Below, one piece after another: positions 1 through 8,802 of a DNA stretch of 64,000 bases (the stretch's first letter is position 1; the number at the start of each line of letters is the position of its first letter). The notes beneath the pieces are model-generated. The model was not told the DNA's origin, did no database searches, and saw only the letters and a list, made by a program, of their open reading frames with translations. The stretch is from assembly GCA_963705325.1 (NCBI GenBank), contig OY970069.1:2852001-2916000 (forward strand). Reading direction: 5' to 3'. The stretch is from DATARH01 sp963705325 (GTDB lineage Bacteria > Pseudomonadota > Alphaproteobacteria > ATCC43930 > CGMCC-115725). Both the position numbers and the translations under genes were made by a program.

Positions 1-48
1 CGAGGCAAAGGCCCGCCGGCGAAGGCTGTCGGGGTCGTGCTTGATCAC
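1..48 (-). CDS. partial CDS, N-terminal 16 codons only
   Basis: A minus-strand reading frame opens with GTG at 48 and runs off the left edge of the window. A purine-rich GAGAGGA lies a few bases upstream of the GTG, as expected for a ribosome binding site. The visible peptide begins V-I-K-H-D-P-D-S-L-R-R-R. This is too short to recognise a family. It is divergent from the DUF188 gene that starts at 279. Confidence 0.4.
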   Translation of the reverse strand, partial: MIKHDPDSLRRRAFAS

Positions 49-197
49 GGTGTTCCTCTCGAAGGAATCTGTTGCGCGTGGCGCGGTCGTCAGCCCTGGG
101 CGGTTAGGCATTCAGCGCAAAAAATCGAAAAGCCGAATTCATTCTCTCTATCGGTCATAACGCCCCTTACCGCACGAAATTCCATGCTTAACGTAGG

Positions 198-260
198 TTC
201 GCCGGGTGCAAACCCGGTGCCGCGGCTCGTTACCGGCCGCAGCTCTCAGGCTCAACGACC
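198..260 (+). other. structured leader ahead of the DUF188 gene
   Basis: The gene-free stretch 49-278 contains two consecutive hairpins. The first (200-219) has an 8-bp stem closed by a GCAA tetraloop, and the second (222-240) has a 5-bp GCGGC/GCCGC stem. They are followed by AGCTCTCAGG (241-250) and GACCGG (256-261). The 3-prime part resembles the conserved CUCUCAGG element of glycine riboswitches, and the GGTGCAAA part resembles cobalamin riboswitch text. Neither consensus is complete: there is no 5-prime GGAGAG strand and no GGGAA box. I regard it as a structured 5-prime leader of unknown type. Confidence 0.25.
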
Positions 261-278
261 GGGCAAGCAGGTTGTTCC

Positions 279-734
279 GTGACCCAGATATACGTCGATG
301 CCGATGCCTGCCCGGTGCGCGAGGAGGTGTATCGCGTCGCCGGGCGGTTGGGTGTCGGCGTGCTGGTCGTGTCAAACGGCTCGCGGCCGATCCGTCCGCC
401 CGGCCTGCTCTACGTGCAAATGGTGATGGTCGGCGAGGCGATGGACGCTGCCGACGATTGGATCGCCGAGCGCATCGGGGCCGCTGATATCTGCGTCACC
501 GGCGACATCCCGCTCGCCTCGCGCTGTCTCGCCAAGGGCGCGCGGGTGGTGCCGCCCAACGGACGACCGTTTACCGAGGCCAACATCGCCAACGCGCTCG
601 CCGGGCGCGAGGTCTCGCGGCATTTGCGCGAGATGGGGTTGAGTGGCAAAGGTCCGGCGCCTTTCGCCAAATCCGACCGTTCGAGGTTTCTCTCGGCGCT
701 CGATACCGCCGTGCAGGCGGCGCTGCGCGGCTAA
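279..734 (+). CDS. YaiI/YqxD family protein (UPF0178, DUF188)
   Basis: The 151-residue protein begins with the family signature D-A-D-A-C-P-V at residues 7-13, has a G-D-I-P-L-A motif near the middle, and ends with the G-P-A-P-F ... D-R-S-x-F-L signature. Length matches the family. DUF188 proteins have a PIN-like nuclease fold; their cellular role is not established. The start is a GTG with GCAGG about eight bases upstream. The last four bases overlap the convergent desaturase gene. A structured leader precedes it. Confidence 0.9.
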   Translation: MTQIYVDADACPVREEVYRVAGRLGVGVLVVSNGSRPIRPPGLLYVQMVMVGEAMDAADDWIAERIGAADICVTGDIPLASRCLAKGARVVPPNGRPFTEANIANALAGREVSRHLREMGLSGKGPAPFAKSDRSRFLSALDTAVQAALRG

Positions 735-1735
735 GCGGCCGCTCGGCGTTCAGTCCGAAGCCGAGGCGAGCGCGGCTCCACGATGCTGCGGCTGGCCAGC
801 GTGACGCGTCGGTCGAAAACAAATTGCCAAAGCGTTGCCAACCGCGAGGGATGGGCGAAGCGGCCGTCGTAAAATTCGGGCGCTAGGCGGCGGAGCTTCG
901 GTAGTCGCGGGCCGGGTATCCCGGAGAAGTCGTGGTGCTCGAGATGATACCCGTGATTGAGCGAGAGCGCGTTGATCGGCCCGTAATACGACGCCGTCGC
1001 ATAGGAGTGGCCGGCGAAGTGGATGTGCTCTTGCAGGGCGTGCGCTCCGGTAGGATGCAGGCCGACAGCGAAATAGACGGAAAACGCCAGGTACAGAAGG
1101 GAGGGCCAGCCCAGCAGCAGCAGCACCGCGAGTGCGCAGCAGCAAGTGCCCACGACGTTTGCCGCGAGCCAGCGGTCGAACGGCAGGTGCTTGCGGGCCT
1201 GCGCCGGGTGAACCAGTCCGTAGACGAGCGGCAGCACCAGCAGCCACAAAAATTTACGAATCGTCGACGCCCCGACCAGGCGCGCTTCCCATGGGAGTCC
1301 CACGTCTGGGTCGCCGCGCGGCTCGCCGAGAAACTGGTGGTGCATCAGGTGATAGTGGCGAAAGGCCAACGCCCCAGGTAGTACGCCGGGCAGGTTGGCG
1401 ATGATCATGACCGCCTTGTTCTGGGCCGTCGTTCGCAGAACGAGATTATGGGTGAATTCGTGGATGACGACGTTCAGGCAGTGGCTGATAAAGGCGCCGA
1501 CAAAGAATGCCGCCGCCAGTCCCCCCCACCAGGGTGCCTGCGCCAACAGCGCCGCTAGCGAAAACTGCGTCGCGACGAGAAGCACCGTGACCGGTGCGAC
1601 CGCGGGGCAATAGCCGAACAATTGCTTCAGCTCGGGCCGCTGCGCGAGCATGGCGGCCCGTCTCTGGCGATGAAATTCGACCGGGCGTACTGTCGCCGGC
1701 GGCGACATTCCCCGCGCCTGGGCAAGCGACTGCAT
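731..1735 (-). CDS. membrane fatty acid desaturase, sphingolipid delta-4 desaturase type
   Basis: This 334-residue integral membrane di-iron desaturase has three histidine boxes: H-E-F-T-H at 92-96, H-Y-H-L-M-H-H at 127-133 and a C-terminal G-Y-H-L-E-H-H. The text around the third box (E-H-H-D-F-x-x-I-P-G and then L-x-P-E-F-Y-D) resembles the eukaryotic DES1 family, which inserts a trans-4 double bond into dihydroceramide. Several hydrophobic segments lie between residues 45 and 240. That the substrate is a sphingolipid or other long-chain lipid is inferred from the motif; no sphingolipid synthesis genes are nearby. It is convergent with the DUF188 gene. Confidence 0.8.
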   Translation of the reverse strand: MQSLAQARGMSPPATVRPVEFHRQRRAAMLAQRPELKQLFGYCPAVAPVTVLLVATQFSLAALLAQAPWWGGLAAAFFVGAFISHCLNVVIHEFTHNLVLRTTAQNKAVMIIANLPGVLPGALAFRHYHLMHHQFLGEPRGDPDVGLPWEARLVGASTIRKFLWLLVLPLVYGLVHPAQARKHLPFDRWLAANVVGTCCCALAVLLLLGWPSLLYLAFSVYFAVGLHPTGAHALQEHIHFAGHSYATASYYGPINALSLNHGYHLEHHDFSGIPGPRLPKLRRLAPEFYDGRFAHPSRLATLWQFVFDRRVTLASRSIVEPRSPRLRTERRAAA

Positions 1736-1789
1736 CGGCTATAATTCCTGTCACATCCCGCTGGCCGGCACAATGGAGTCCCGAAGCGG

Positions 1790-2728
<939 letters not shown>

Positions 2729-2792
2729 GGTCCCCTCCCATCAAGATGCATGCAGAAGTCTCGTAGCGAAGCCTGGGGCGCTCGGCTCACCG

Positions 2793-3008
2793 CTAGGATG
2801 CCTCGTCGATACCCCAGCCGATATGTGCCCAGACCCGCTCGTGCGCGAGGTAGCCTACCGTTGTGTAGATGTTGCTCACGACCGCGAAGCCGAGTGCGAC
2901 CCGCACCGTTCCCGACAGTAGGTAAATCGTCGCAAAGTCGAGACAGACGATCAGCAGACGGTAGGTCAGCGCCTTCGCGACCGAGCGGCGCTGGCTGACG
3001 GTCCGCAT
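2793..3008 (-). CDS. DUF2061 family small membrane protein
   Basis: This 71-residue protein has two hydrophobic segments (about 17-34 and 37-52). It begins with the R-S-V-A-K-A-L-T-Y-R pattern and ends with E-R-V-W-A-x-I-x-W-G, both typical of DUF2061 proteins. The family is uncharacterised and is assumed to sit in the inner membrane. It lies five bases downstream of the hydroxyacid dehydrogenase gene on the same strand, which suggests cotranscription. Confidence 0.8.
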   Translation of the reverse strand: MRTVSQRRSVAKALTYRLLIVCLDFATIYLLSGTVRVALGFAVVSNIYTTVGYLAHERVWAHIGWGIDEAS

Positions 3009-3012
3009 GGCG

Positions 3013-4059
3013 CTAGGAGTTCGGGCCGCGCTCCATCGACACCGGCTGCCAGCGCCTCAGGCCGCTGCCCGCCAGCACGCTGGGGTTGACGCATGACATC
3101 GGCCACCGCCCGGTCAGCGCCAACGACAGCTCGAGCCCGACGCGGCGGCGGCGGAACGGGTCGAACCGCGAGGTCGCCGAAGCGACATGCGCGGTGAGGA
3201 TCACATTGTCCATCCGTAGCAGCGGGTTGTTGCCGCCCGGCGGCTCCTGTTCGAGCACGTCGAGCCCGGCCGCGGCGATCTTCTTTTCGTCGAGCGCCTT
3301 GATCAGCGCCGCCTCGTCAGTCGTGGGGCCGCGCCCGGTCGAGATGTAGATCGCGGTCGGCTTCATCTGAGCGAAGTGTTCGTCGCGGATCATCCGCTGC
3401 GCGCTCGCGGTCGCCGGCGAATGCATCGAGATGATGTCGGCGCGCGCCAGGAGTTCCGGAAGGCTCACCGGCTCGACCCCGCGCTCGGTCATTACCATTT
3501 CCTCGATGAACGGGTCGTAGGCGCAGATGTGCAGGCCGAACGGCTTGGCCCGTTCGGCGACCGCGCGCGCGACATGGCCGAACGCGATGAGGCCCAGGGT
3601 CAAGCCGCGCAGCCGTGGGATTTTCAGCAGCGCCGGCCGGCCCTCGGCCCATCTTCCCTCGCGCACCATGCGGTCCTGCTCGACCAGGCGGCCGTGGGTT
3701 GCAAGGATCAGCCGCATCGCGTGGTCGGCGACCTCCTCGATAAAGGTGTCGGGGCAGTTGGTGACGGGGATGCCTTTGGCGGTTGCCGCGTCGACGTCGA
3801 CCGTGTCGACCCCAACGCTACCGAGCGAGATGATTTTGCACCGTTCGAGGCCGTTGATCATCTTGGCGGTGATCCGCCGGCCTTTGGCGTAGAGCGCGTC
3901 GGCATCCTTCGCGGCGGCGACGAAATCGTCTTCCGACCCAGCCGGGATCTCGTAAATCTCGGCGTCGATCGGGGTGAGCGCCTCCAATTCGTAGGCGTAA
4001 TCGCTACCGGCGACGGTGAAGCTGGCGCCGGCCGGCGTCGCGATTCTGAATTTGGCCAA
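3013..4059 (-). CDS. D-isomer-specific 2-hydroxyacid dehydrogenase
   Basis: The 348-residue protein has the two-domain fold of NAD(P)-dependent D-2-hydroxyacid dehydrogenases. A catalytic domain with L-G-S-V-G-V-D-T-V-D precedes a Rossmann domain with G-L-T-L-G-L-I-A-F-G-H-V, where the second glycine region deviates from the usual G-x-G-x-x-G. The later S-T-G-R-G-P (catalytic Arg), G-L-D-V-L-E-Q-E-P-P (Glu) and T-A-H-V-A (His) motifs are present. Substrates of this family include glycerate, phosphoglycerate and other 2-ketoacids; I cannot assign one. Confidence 0.85.
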   Translation of the reverse strand: MAKFRIATPAGASFTVAGSDYAYELEALTPIDAEIYEIPAGSEDDFVAAAKDADALYAKGRRITAKMINGLERCKIISLGSVGVDTVDVDAATAKGIPVTNCPDTFIEEVADHAMRLILATHGRLVEQDRMVREGRWAEGRPALLKIPRLRGLTLGLIAFGHVARAVAERAKPFGLHICAYDPFIEEMVMTERGVEPVSLPELLARADIISMHSPATASAQRMIRDEHFAQMKPTAIYISTGRGPTTDEAALIKALDEKKIAAAGLDVLEQEPPGGNNPLLRMDNVILTAHVASATSRFDPFRRRRVGLELSLALTGRWPMSCVNPSVLAGSGLRRWQPVSMERGPNS

Positions 4060-4198
4060 GTGTCCCTCCCGCGATGGGTGAAATCGGTCGCCGGATCAGA
4101 GCCGCCGCGCGCCGCGCTTGTCAATTGTCGCTTCCTGCCAGAGCGCGAACCTGCCGCCGGCGTAATGGCTTGGTCTCGGGACCCGACACTCCGGATGG

Positions 4199-5137
4199 CT
4201 AATCGCTCACACCCGCGAGGAAGTCATGTATCTCGTCGATAATCGTCCCGCTGTCGCCGATAAACGGCAGGTGGTCGACGCCCGCCATCTCGACGTACTT
4301 CGCGCCGGGCATGTGCTCGGCGAGGTGGCGACCGTGCTCGACCGGGATGCGCTGGTCGCTGGCGCGGTGCAAGATCAGGGTCGGCACCTTGACCTGCGGC
4401 AGGATTCCCGTGACATCGAGCTCGTGGTCCATGCGCAGCAATTGTCCGGCCGTCTTGGCGTTGGCGCTGCGCCGCTCGAAGCGCGCCCAGCGGCGTCGGA
4501 AGCTTTGGTCGGCGGCGAGGCTCGGTGCCACCGTTGGCGGCAGCATCGGCACGCCCCAGACGCGCTCCATCAGCGCAAAGCGCTTTTCGACCTCCGCCGG
4601 CGGCCACGACCGCGTTGGGCTCAACGCGAAGGCGCCGTAGAGCGTCAGCGCCCGCACCCGTTCGGGATGGGCGACGGTGAACGCCAGCGCCGTCTTGCCG
4701 CCCTCGGAAAAGCCGAACAGTGCAGCCCGGCGCGATCCGGCGGCATCCATCACCGCGAGCATGTCGTCGAGGCGCTCGTCGAAACCGGCGATGCCGGCCT
4801 TGCGGTCGGAGGCGCCGGTGCCGCGCTTGTCGAACAGAATAAGGCGCGAGAAGGCGGCTAGCCGCTCGCAAAAACGCGCATAGGCCGGATCGTCCCAGAT
4901 CAGGTCGAGATACGAGACCAGCCCTGGCACGAGCACCAAATCGGTCTTGCCGTCGCCGACCACCTGGTAGGCGATGCGCACCGTCCCGTTCCGGGCGTAA
5001 CGGGTTTCGACAGGCGCCAACAAGGTTCTCCGCACCACTACGCGCGAGCCTACGTGCGGCGTCGGCATCCCGCTATCGTTTTCGCGGCGCGGCGCTTTTA
5101 GGGCCAATTCGCCGGTTTCACTGGTTTCGCGCAGCAT
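4199..5137 (-). CDS. alpha/beta hydrolase
   Basis: The 312-residue protein has a canonical alpha/beta-hydrolase core. The nucleophile elbow is G-F-S-E-G-G, the acid is in R-A-S-D-Q-R-I-P and the catalytic His is in G-V-D-H-L-P-F near the C-terminus. The oxyanion region V-P-G-L-V-S-Y precedes it. The first 45 residues are not part of the core, and a Met at about residue 24 (5068) is an alternative start. Related proteins are often annotated as cyclase-associated or esterase-like hydrolases; the substrate is unknown. Confidence 0.8.
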   Translation of the reverse strand: MLRETSETGELALKAPRRENDSGMPTPHVGSRVVVRRTLLAPVETRYARNGTVRIAYQVVGDGKTDLVLVPGLVSYLDLIWDDPAYARFCERLAAFSRLILFDKRGTGASDRKAGIAGFDERLDDMLAVMDAAGSRRAALFGFSEGGKTALAFTVAHPERVRALTLYGAFALSPTRSWPPAEVEKRFALMERVWGVPMLPPTVAPSLAADQSFRRRWARFERRSANAKTAGQLLRMDHELDVTGILPQVKVPTLILHRASDQRIPVEHGRHLAEHMPGAKYVEMAGVDHLPFIGDSGTIIDEIHDFLAGVSD

Positions 5138-5188
5138 GGCCGGAATCCAATCAGCGCGAATAACCGCTTATATGCAGTAGCTTAGGCA

Positions 5189-5209
5189 TCAACTCACACA
5201 ATTAGTTGA
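5189..5209. promoter_or_regulatory. inverted repeat, possible operator
   Basis: TCAACT and AGTTGA are separated by nine bases, about 50 bases upstream of the alpha/beta hydrolase start in the 256-base gap 5138-5393. An imperfect dyad of this size would suit a dimeric regulator, but no regulator gene is adjacent. The rest of the gap shows no gene or terminator. Confidence 0.2.
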
Positions 5210-5393
5210 GAAGCCGGAGTCGCTGTTTGATGATTCTGGCGCCGTCGACCCGGCAGCGAGGCGGTGGGTTCGATGATCGCCTTGGGGGAGGCCTCATCCT
5301 AGGTGGTGCCTTTGGGGGAAGGACCTACCGCCCCCGCCTCGCAGTCGGTCCATATTTATTATACTGAGATGACTGGCGTCACTGGTGCGGTGC

Positions 5394-6308
5394 TTACGCA
5401 TCGCTATTGCTGCCAGCCGCGGCCCAACCCGAGCGCCGCAGCAGCCATCGCGTCGCGGCGTAGAACAGCAGACCCTGGACGATCAGCGCGGGGAGATACG
5501 GCCACGTGATCTGGGCGCTGGGTAGCATGTAGGCGATGCCATCGATTCCGCCGACGCTCAGCCAGTTCTCTGCGGTATGGGCGCCGATGGCGAGTTCGAG
5601 GCGCCCGTCGCGCAACGACACGAGAGAAAAGATCAGCGACACAATAATCATGTAGGGCATCGTCAGGGGGCCGTAGGCGTTGCAGTGCAGGGCCGCGAAG
5701 GTCACGCTGACGATCGCCATGATCGCGATCCGGCTCTTGAGCAACCGGCCCAATGCCTGGGTCATATAGCCACGAAACAGCAGCTCCTCGCTCGCCGCTT
5801 GCAGCGGCGTGAGCACCAGCGCCACGGCAATCACCGGGATCGCGGTGGCGGGCATCTGCCAGGATTCGCCGGTGGCGAAATGCTCGATGAGAAGAAGGCT
5901 TCCGGCTAGAACCGCCTGCACGCCGGCCCCGATCGCGAGCCGCCGCCAATCAAGCCGCAGGGTCGGCGTGACGAGCGACAGCCAGGGGCGCCGATGCGAT
6001 CGGGCCGTCCTCCACGCCACGGCTGTTCCCGCGGCGATGACGGAGCCGAACGCGGCGATGATTATCGCCATGGGCGGAATATGCCGGCCCCATGCGAACA
6101 AGGCGCCGACGATGACGAGCAGCCCGAAACCGAAATACGACAACACGGTGAGCAGGGTCGTGACGATATAGGCGCGCGGCCGGTTTGTGCCGAGCGCGGC
6201 TAGGCCGATGAACTCTCGACCCCAACCTTGCGGCATTCGCCCTAGCTCGGCAAAACCGGCGGACGGAGGCTGGCCGACGAAGGGGCTAAGGCTTGCATCG
6301 CTCGTCAT
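5394..6308 (-). CDS. CPBP family intramembrane glutamic endopeptidase
   Basis: The 304-residue protein has about eight hydrophobic segments and the three CPBP/Abi motifs in order: E-E-L-L-F-R-G (EExxxR), A-L-H-C-N-A-Y (the central His) and H-T-A-E-N-W (HxxxN). These match the membrane-embedded catalytic site of the Rce1-like proteases. Bacterial members cleave membrane-associated peptides or have roles such as bacteriocin immunity. No bacteriocin gene is visible nearby, so its substrate is unknown. Confidence 0.85.
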   Translation of the reverse strand: MTSDASLSPFVGQPPSAGFAELGRMPQGWGREFIGLAALGTNRPRAYIVTTLLTVLSYFGFGLLVIVGALFAWGRHIPPMAIIIAAFGSVIAAGTAVAWRTARSHRRPWLSLVTPTLRLDWRRLAIGAGVQAVLAGSLLLIEHFATGESWQMPATAIPVIAVALVLTPLQAASEELLFRGYMTQALGRLLKSRIAIMAIVSVTFAALHCNAYGPLTMPYMIIVSLIFSLVSLRDGRLELAIGAHTAENWLSVGGIDGIAYMLPSAQITWPYLPALIVQGLLFYAATRWLLRRSGWAAAGSNSDA

Positions 6309-6463
6309 CGTTGGGCCGTCGATAAGAAAACCATCGCACCCTGCGCCTCAACTCGATAAGCATCACTTAATCCGCGTGCGCGTCTGTCACGTCCGGGAAC
6401 GCGCTGATTGATGACGGTTCCCGTCTAAGGCGATAATTGTAGCGCCAGTGCGTCAAAGGGGCT

Positions 6464-7603
6464 GTGGCGATGGCGGATTTGGTGCTGCAAGGCGGCCATA
6501 TCATTGATCCGGCGAACGGGCGCGACGAGATCGCCGACATTGCCTTCGCCGGCGGCAAGGTCGCCGCCATTGGCCGCGATGTGCCAAGCGCCGGTGCCAC
6601 CGTCGTTAACGTTGCCGGCAGGCTCGTCACTCCTGGCCTGATCGACTTGCATGCCCATGTCTACTGGGGCGGCACCTCGCTCGGGGTCGACGCCGCCGAG
6701 ATCGCGCGGAAAAGCGCCACCGCAACCTTCGTCGACGCGGGCAGCTCCGGCCCCGGCAATTTCCACGGCTTCCGCCGGCATGTTATCGAAGCATCGCCGG
6801 TCCGCATCCTGCCGATCCTGAACATCTCGCACGCCGGCATCTTCGCCTTCGCGACAACGGTGATGGTCGGCGAATGCGCCGATCTGCGGCTGCTCGATCC
6901 GCGCGATTGCGTACGCGTGATCAACGCCAATCGCGACCTCATCGTCGGGGTCAAGGTTCGCGTCGGCCGCACTGCCGGCGGCAATTCCGGCATTGCCCCG
7001 CTCGACATGGCGTTGGAGGTCGCCGAGGAGGTGGGCCTGCCTGTGATGGCGCATCTCGACCATCCACCGCCGTCGCGGCTTGAGGTGCTGTCGCGGTTGC
7101 GCAAGGGGGACATCCTCACCCATTGCTTCCGCCCGTTTCCCAACGCGCCGGCAGGGCCCGACGGCCGCGTGCGCGAGGAGGTCGCCGCGGCCCGCGAGCG
7201 CGGCGTCGTCTTCGATATCGGTCATGGCGGCGGCTCCTTCGGCTTCCGCACCGCCGAGGCGATGCTGGCCGCCGGGTTCCTCCCCGACGTCATCAGCAGC
7301 GACGTCCACCAGCTCAGCGTCAACGGCCCGGCCTTCGATCAGATCACCACGATGTCGAAGCTGCTGTCGCTGGGGATGGGCCTCAACGACGTCATCCGGG
7401 CAAGCACCTGTGCAGCCGCCGCCGCGGTGGGCCGCAAGGATCTCGGCCATCTCGGCGTCGGCGCGGTGGGCGATGCGAGCGTCATTGAGCTTGCCGAGGG
7501 CGCGTTCGACTACCGCGACGTGCTGGGTGAAACGCGGCAAGGCCGCCAGCGCCTCGGCGCCAGCGGCCTGGTAATCTCGGGGAAGTGGTGGCACCCGGTT
7601 TAG
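6464..7603 (+). CDS. amidohydrolase/deacetylase family metallohydrolase
   Basis: The 379-residue TIM-barrel amidohydrolase has the metal-binding H-A-H after T-P-G-L-I-D-L (about 62-64). A probable carboxylated Lys lies in V-G-V-K-V-R-V, later His residues in A-H-L-D-H and T-H-C-F-R-P, and the catalytic Asp in S-S-D-V-H. This order matches the dihydroorotase-like deacetylase subgroup that includes EF0837-type proteins. Members act on N-acyl amino acids or related amides; the exact substrate is not evident. The Met pair at the start gives two possible initiation codons (6464 and 6470). Confidence 0.85.
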   Translation: MAMADLVLQGGHIIDPANGRDEIADIAFAGGKVAAIGRDVPSAGATVVNVAGRLVTPGLIDLHAHVYWGGTSLGVDAAEIARKSATATFVDAGSSGPGNFHGFRRHVIEASPVRILPILNISHAGIFAFATTVMVGECADLRLLDPRDCVRVINANRDLIVGVKVRVGRTAGGNSGIAPLDMALEVAEEVGLPVMAHLDHPPPSRLEVLSRLRKGDILTHCFRPFPNAPAGPDGRVREEVAAARERGVVFDIGHGGGSFGFRTAEAMLAAGFLPDVISSDVHQLSVNGPAFDQITTMSKLLSLGMGLNDVIRASTCAAAAAVGRKDLGHLGVGAVGDASVIELAEGAFDYRDVLGETRQGRQRLGASGLVISGKWWHPV

Positions 7604-7619
7604 GTCGGGCGCGGTCCGT

Positions 7620-7934
7620 TTACTTCGCGGCGCGCAGCGCGTCGGTGTCGCGGTAGATTTGCAACCGCGTGACCCGCAGGCCCGGGACGCCGTAGCGGTC
7701 GATCGACCGCTGCCAGGCGAGGAATTCCTCCACCGACAAATTGTATCGCCGGCAGGCTTCCTGCAGACTCAAGGTGCCGTTGCGGACCGCGGCGACGACG
7801 ACCGCCTTGCGTCGCACCACCCAGCGCTTGGTGTTGGGCGACGGCAGATCGAGGGAGGAGGAGATCGGGGAGAACTCGGAAACGTCGAGGGGATCGAAAT
7901 TTGCCATGTCTAACTGCGGGGAAGTGGCGTTCAT
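7620..7934 (-). CDS. sciP: SciP-like CtrA inhibitor (DUF1153)
   Basis: The 104-residue protein carries the DUF1153 core. It includes T-K-R-W-V-V-R-R-K-A-V-V-V-A-A-V, then L-S-L-Q-E-A-C-R-R-Y, a helix-turn-helix-like V-E-E-F-L-A-W-Q-R, and L-R-V-T-R-L-Q at the end. In Caulobacter, SciP binds CtrA or CtrA-dependent promoters and blocks their activation in G1. A Met at residue 10 (7907), giving M-A-N-F-D-P-L, is a plausible alternative start because the core begins at about residue 32. Its neighbours dksA and cckA place it in a cell-cycle and stress-control group. Confidence 0.88.
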   Translation of the reverse strand: MNATSPQLDMANFDPLDVSEFSPISSSLDLPSPNTKRWVVRRKAVVVAAVRNGTLSLQEACRRYNLSVEEFLAWQRSIDRYGVPGLRVTRLQIYRDTDALRAAK

Positions 7935-8272
7935 CGCCGCAAAATAGCGATCACAGTTTAATGAAAGCCTAAACCCAACTCGTGATTACTTATGGTTAAA
8001 CTTCGGAAACTGTAAATAAAATCAAACTTAAAATTTTCGATAACTGTTAATTGTTTAATCATTTTGATTATCTCGTAATTTAGTTACATTAACTCAATCG
8101 AGATCTGTTCAAGATTATCGGGGTATACGCTACATCGCCACCGCTATCTGCCTCACGCTCCGATATGAAACGTCAGCGAAATCAACATAGTTGCATGTGA
8201 ATCTGGCGGTTGATCCGCCGGGGTCGGATTCATATACTCCGCCGCCGTTGTCAACGGGGCCCGGGAACCTCG
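7935..8272. other. AT-rich divergent intergenic region between sciP and dksA
   Basis: This 338-base gap has no gene. Positions about 7950-8110 are markedly AT-rich for this genome, with six TTAA tetramers at 7958, 7996, 8028, 8047, 8055 and 8099. None of these pairs at the seven-base spacing of a full CtrA box. It must contain the divergent promoters of sciP and dksA. No terminator or RNA gene was seen. Confidence 0.5.
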
Positions 8273-8689
<417 letters not shown>

Positions 8690-8711
8690 GCGGCGCGCGG
8701 CAGCAAAACTA

Positions 8712-8736
8712 TTAACCGTCGTTAACCTTCCATTAG
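8712..8736 (+). promoter_or_regulatory. CtrA-like box upstream of cckA
   Basis: TTAA occurs at 8712 and 8722 and TTAG at 8733. The second pair, TTAA-N7-TTAG, is one base from the TTAA-N7-TTAA CtrA consensus, and the first pair has N6 spacing. It lies about 70-90 bases ahead of the cckA start, so CtrA feedback on cckA is plausible. This is a sequence resemblance only. Confidence 0.35.
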
Positions 8737-8802
8737 CGCAATAACTCCGACAATGCGGTAGAATTCGTGGGCCGGTCCCGCACTGGGATCGGACGGGCCG
8801 GA

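Noticed and set aside
198..260. Firm call of a glycine or cobalamin riboswitch
   Set aside because: Only single consensus blocks match; required strands such as GGAGAG or GGGAA are missing.
7935..8130. Full CtrA boxes in the AT-rich gap between sciP and dksA
   Set aside because: Six TTAA tetramers are present but none pairs at N7 spacing; AT-richness alone explains them.
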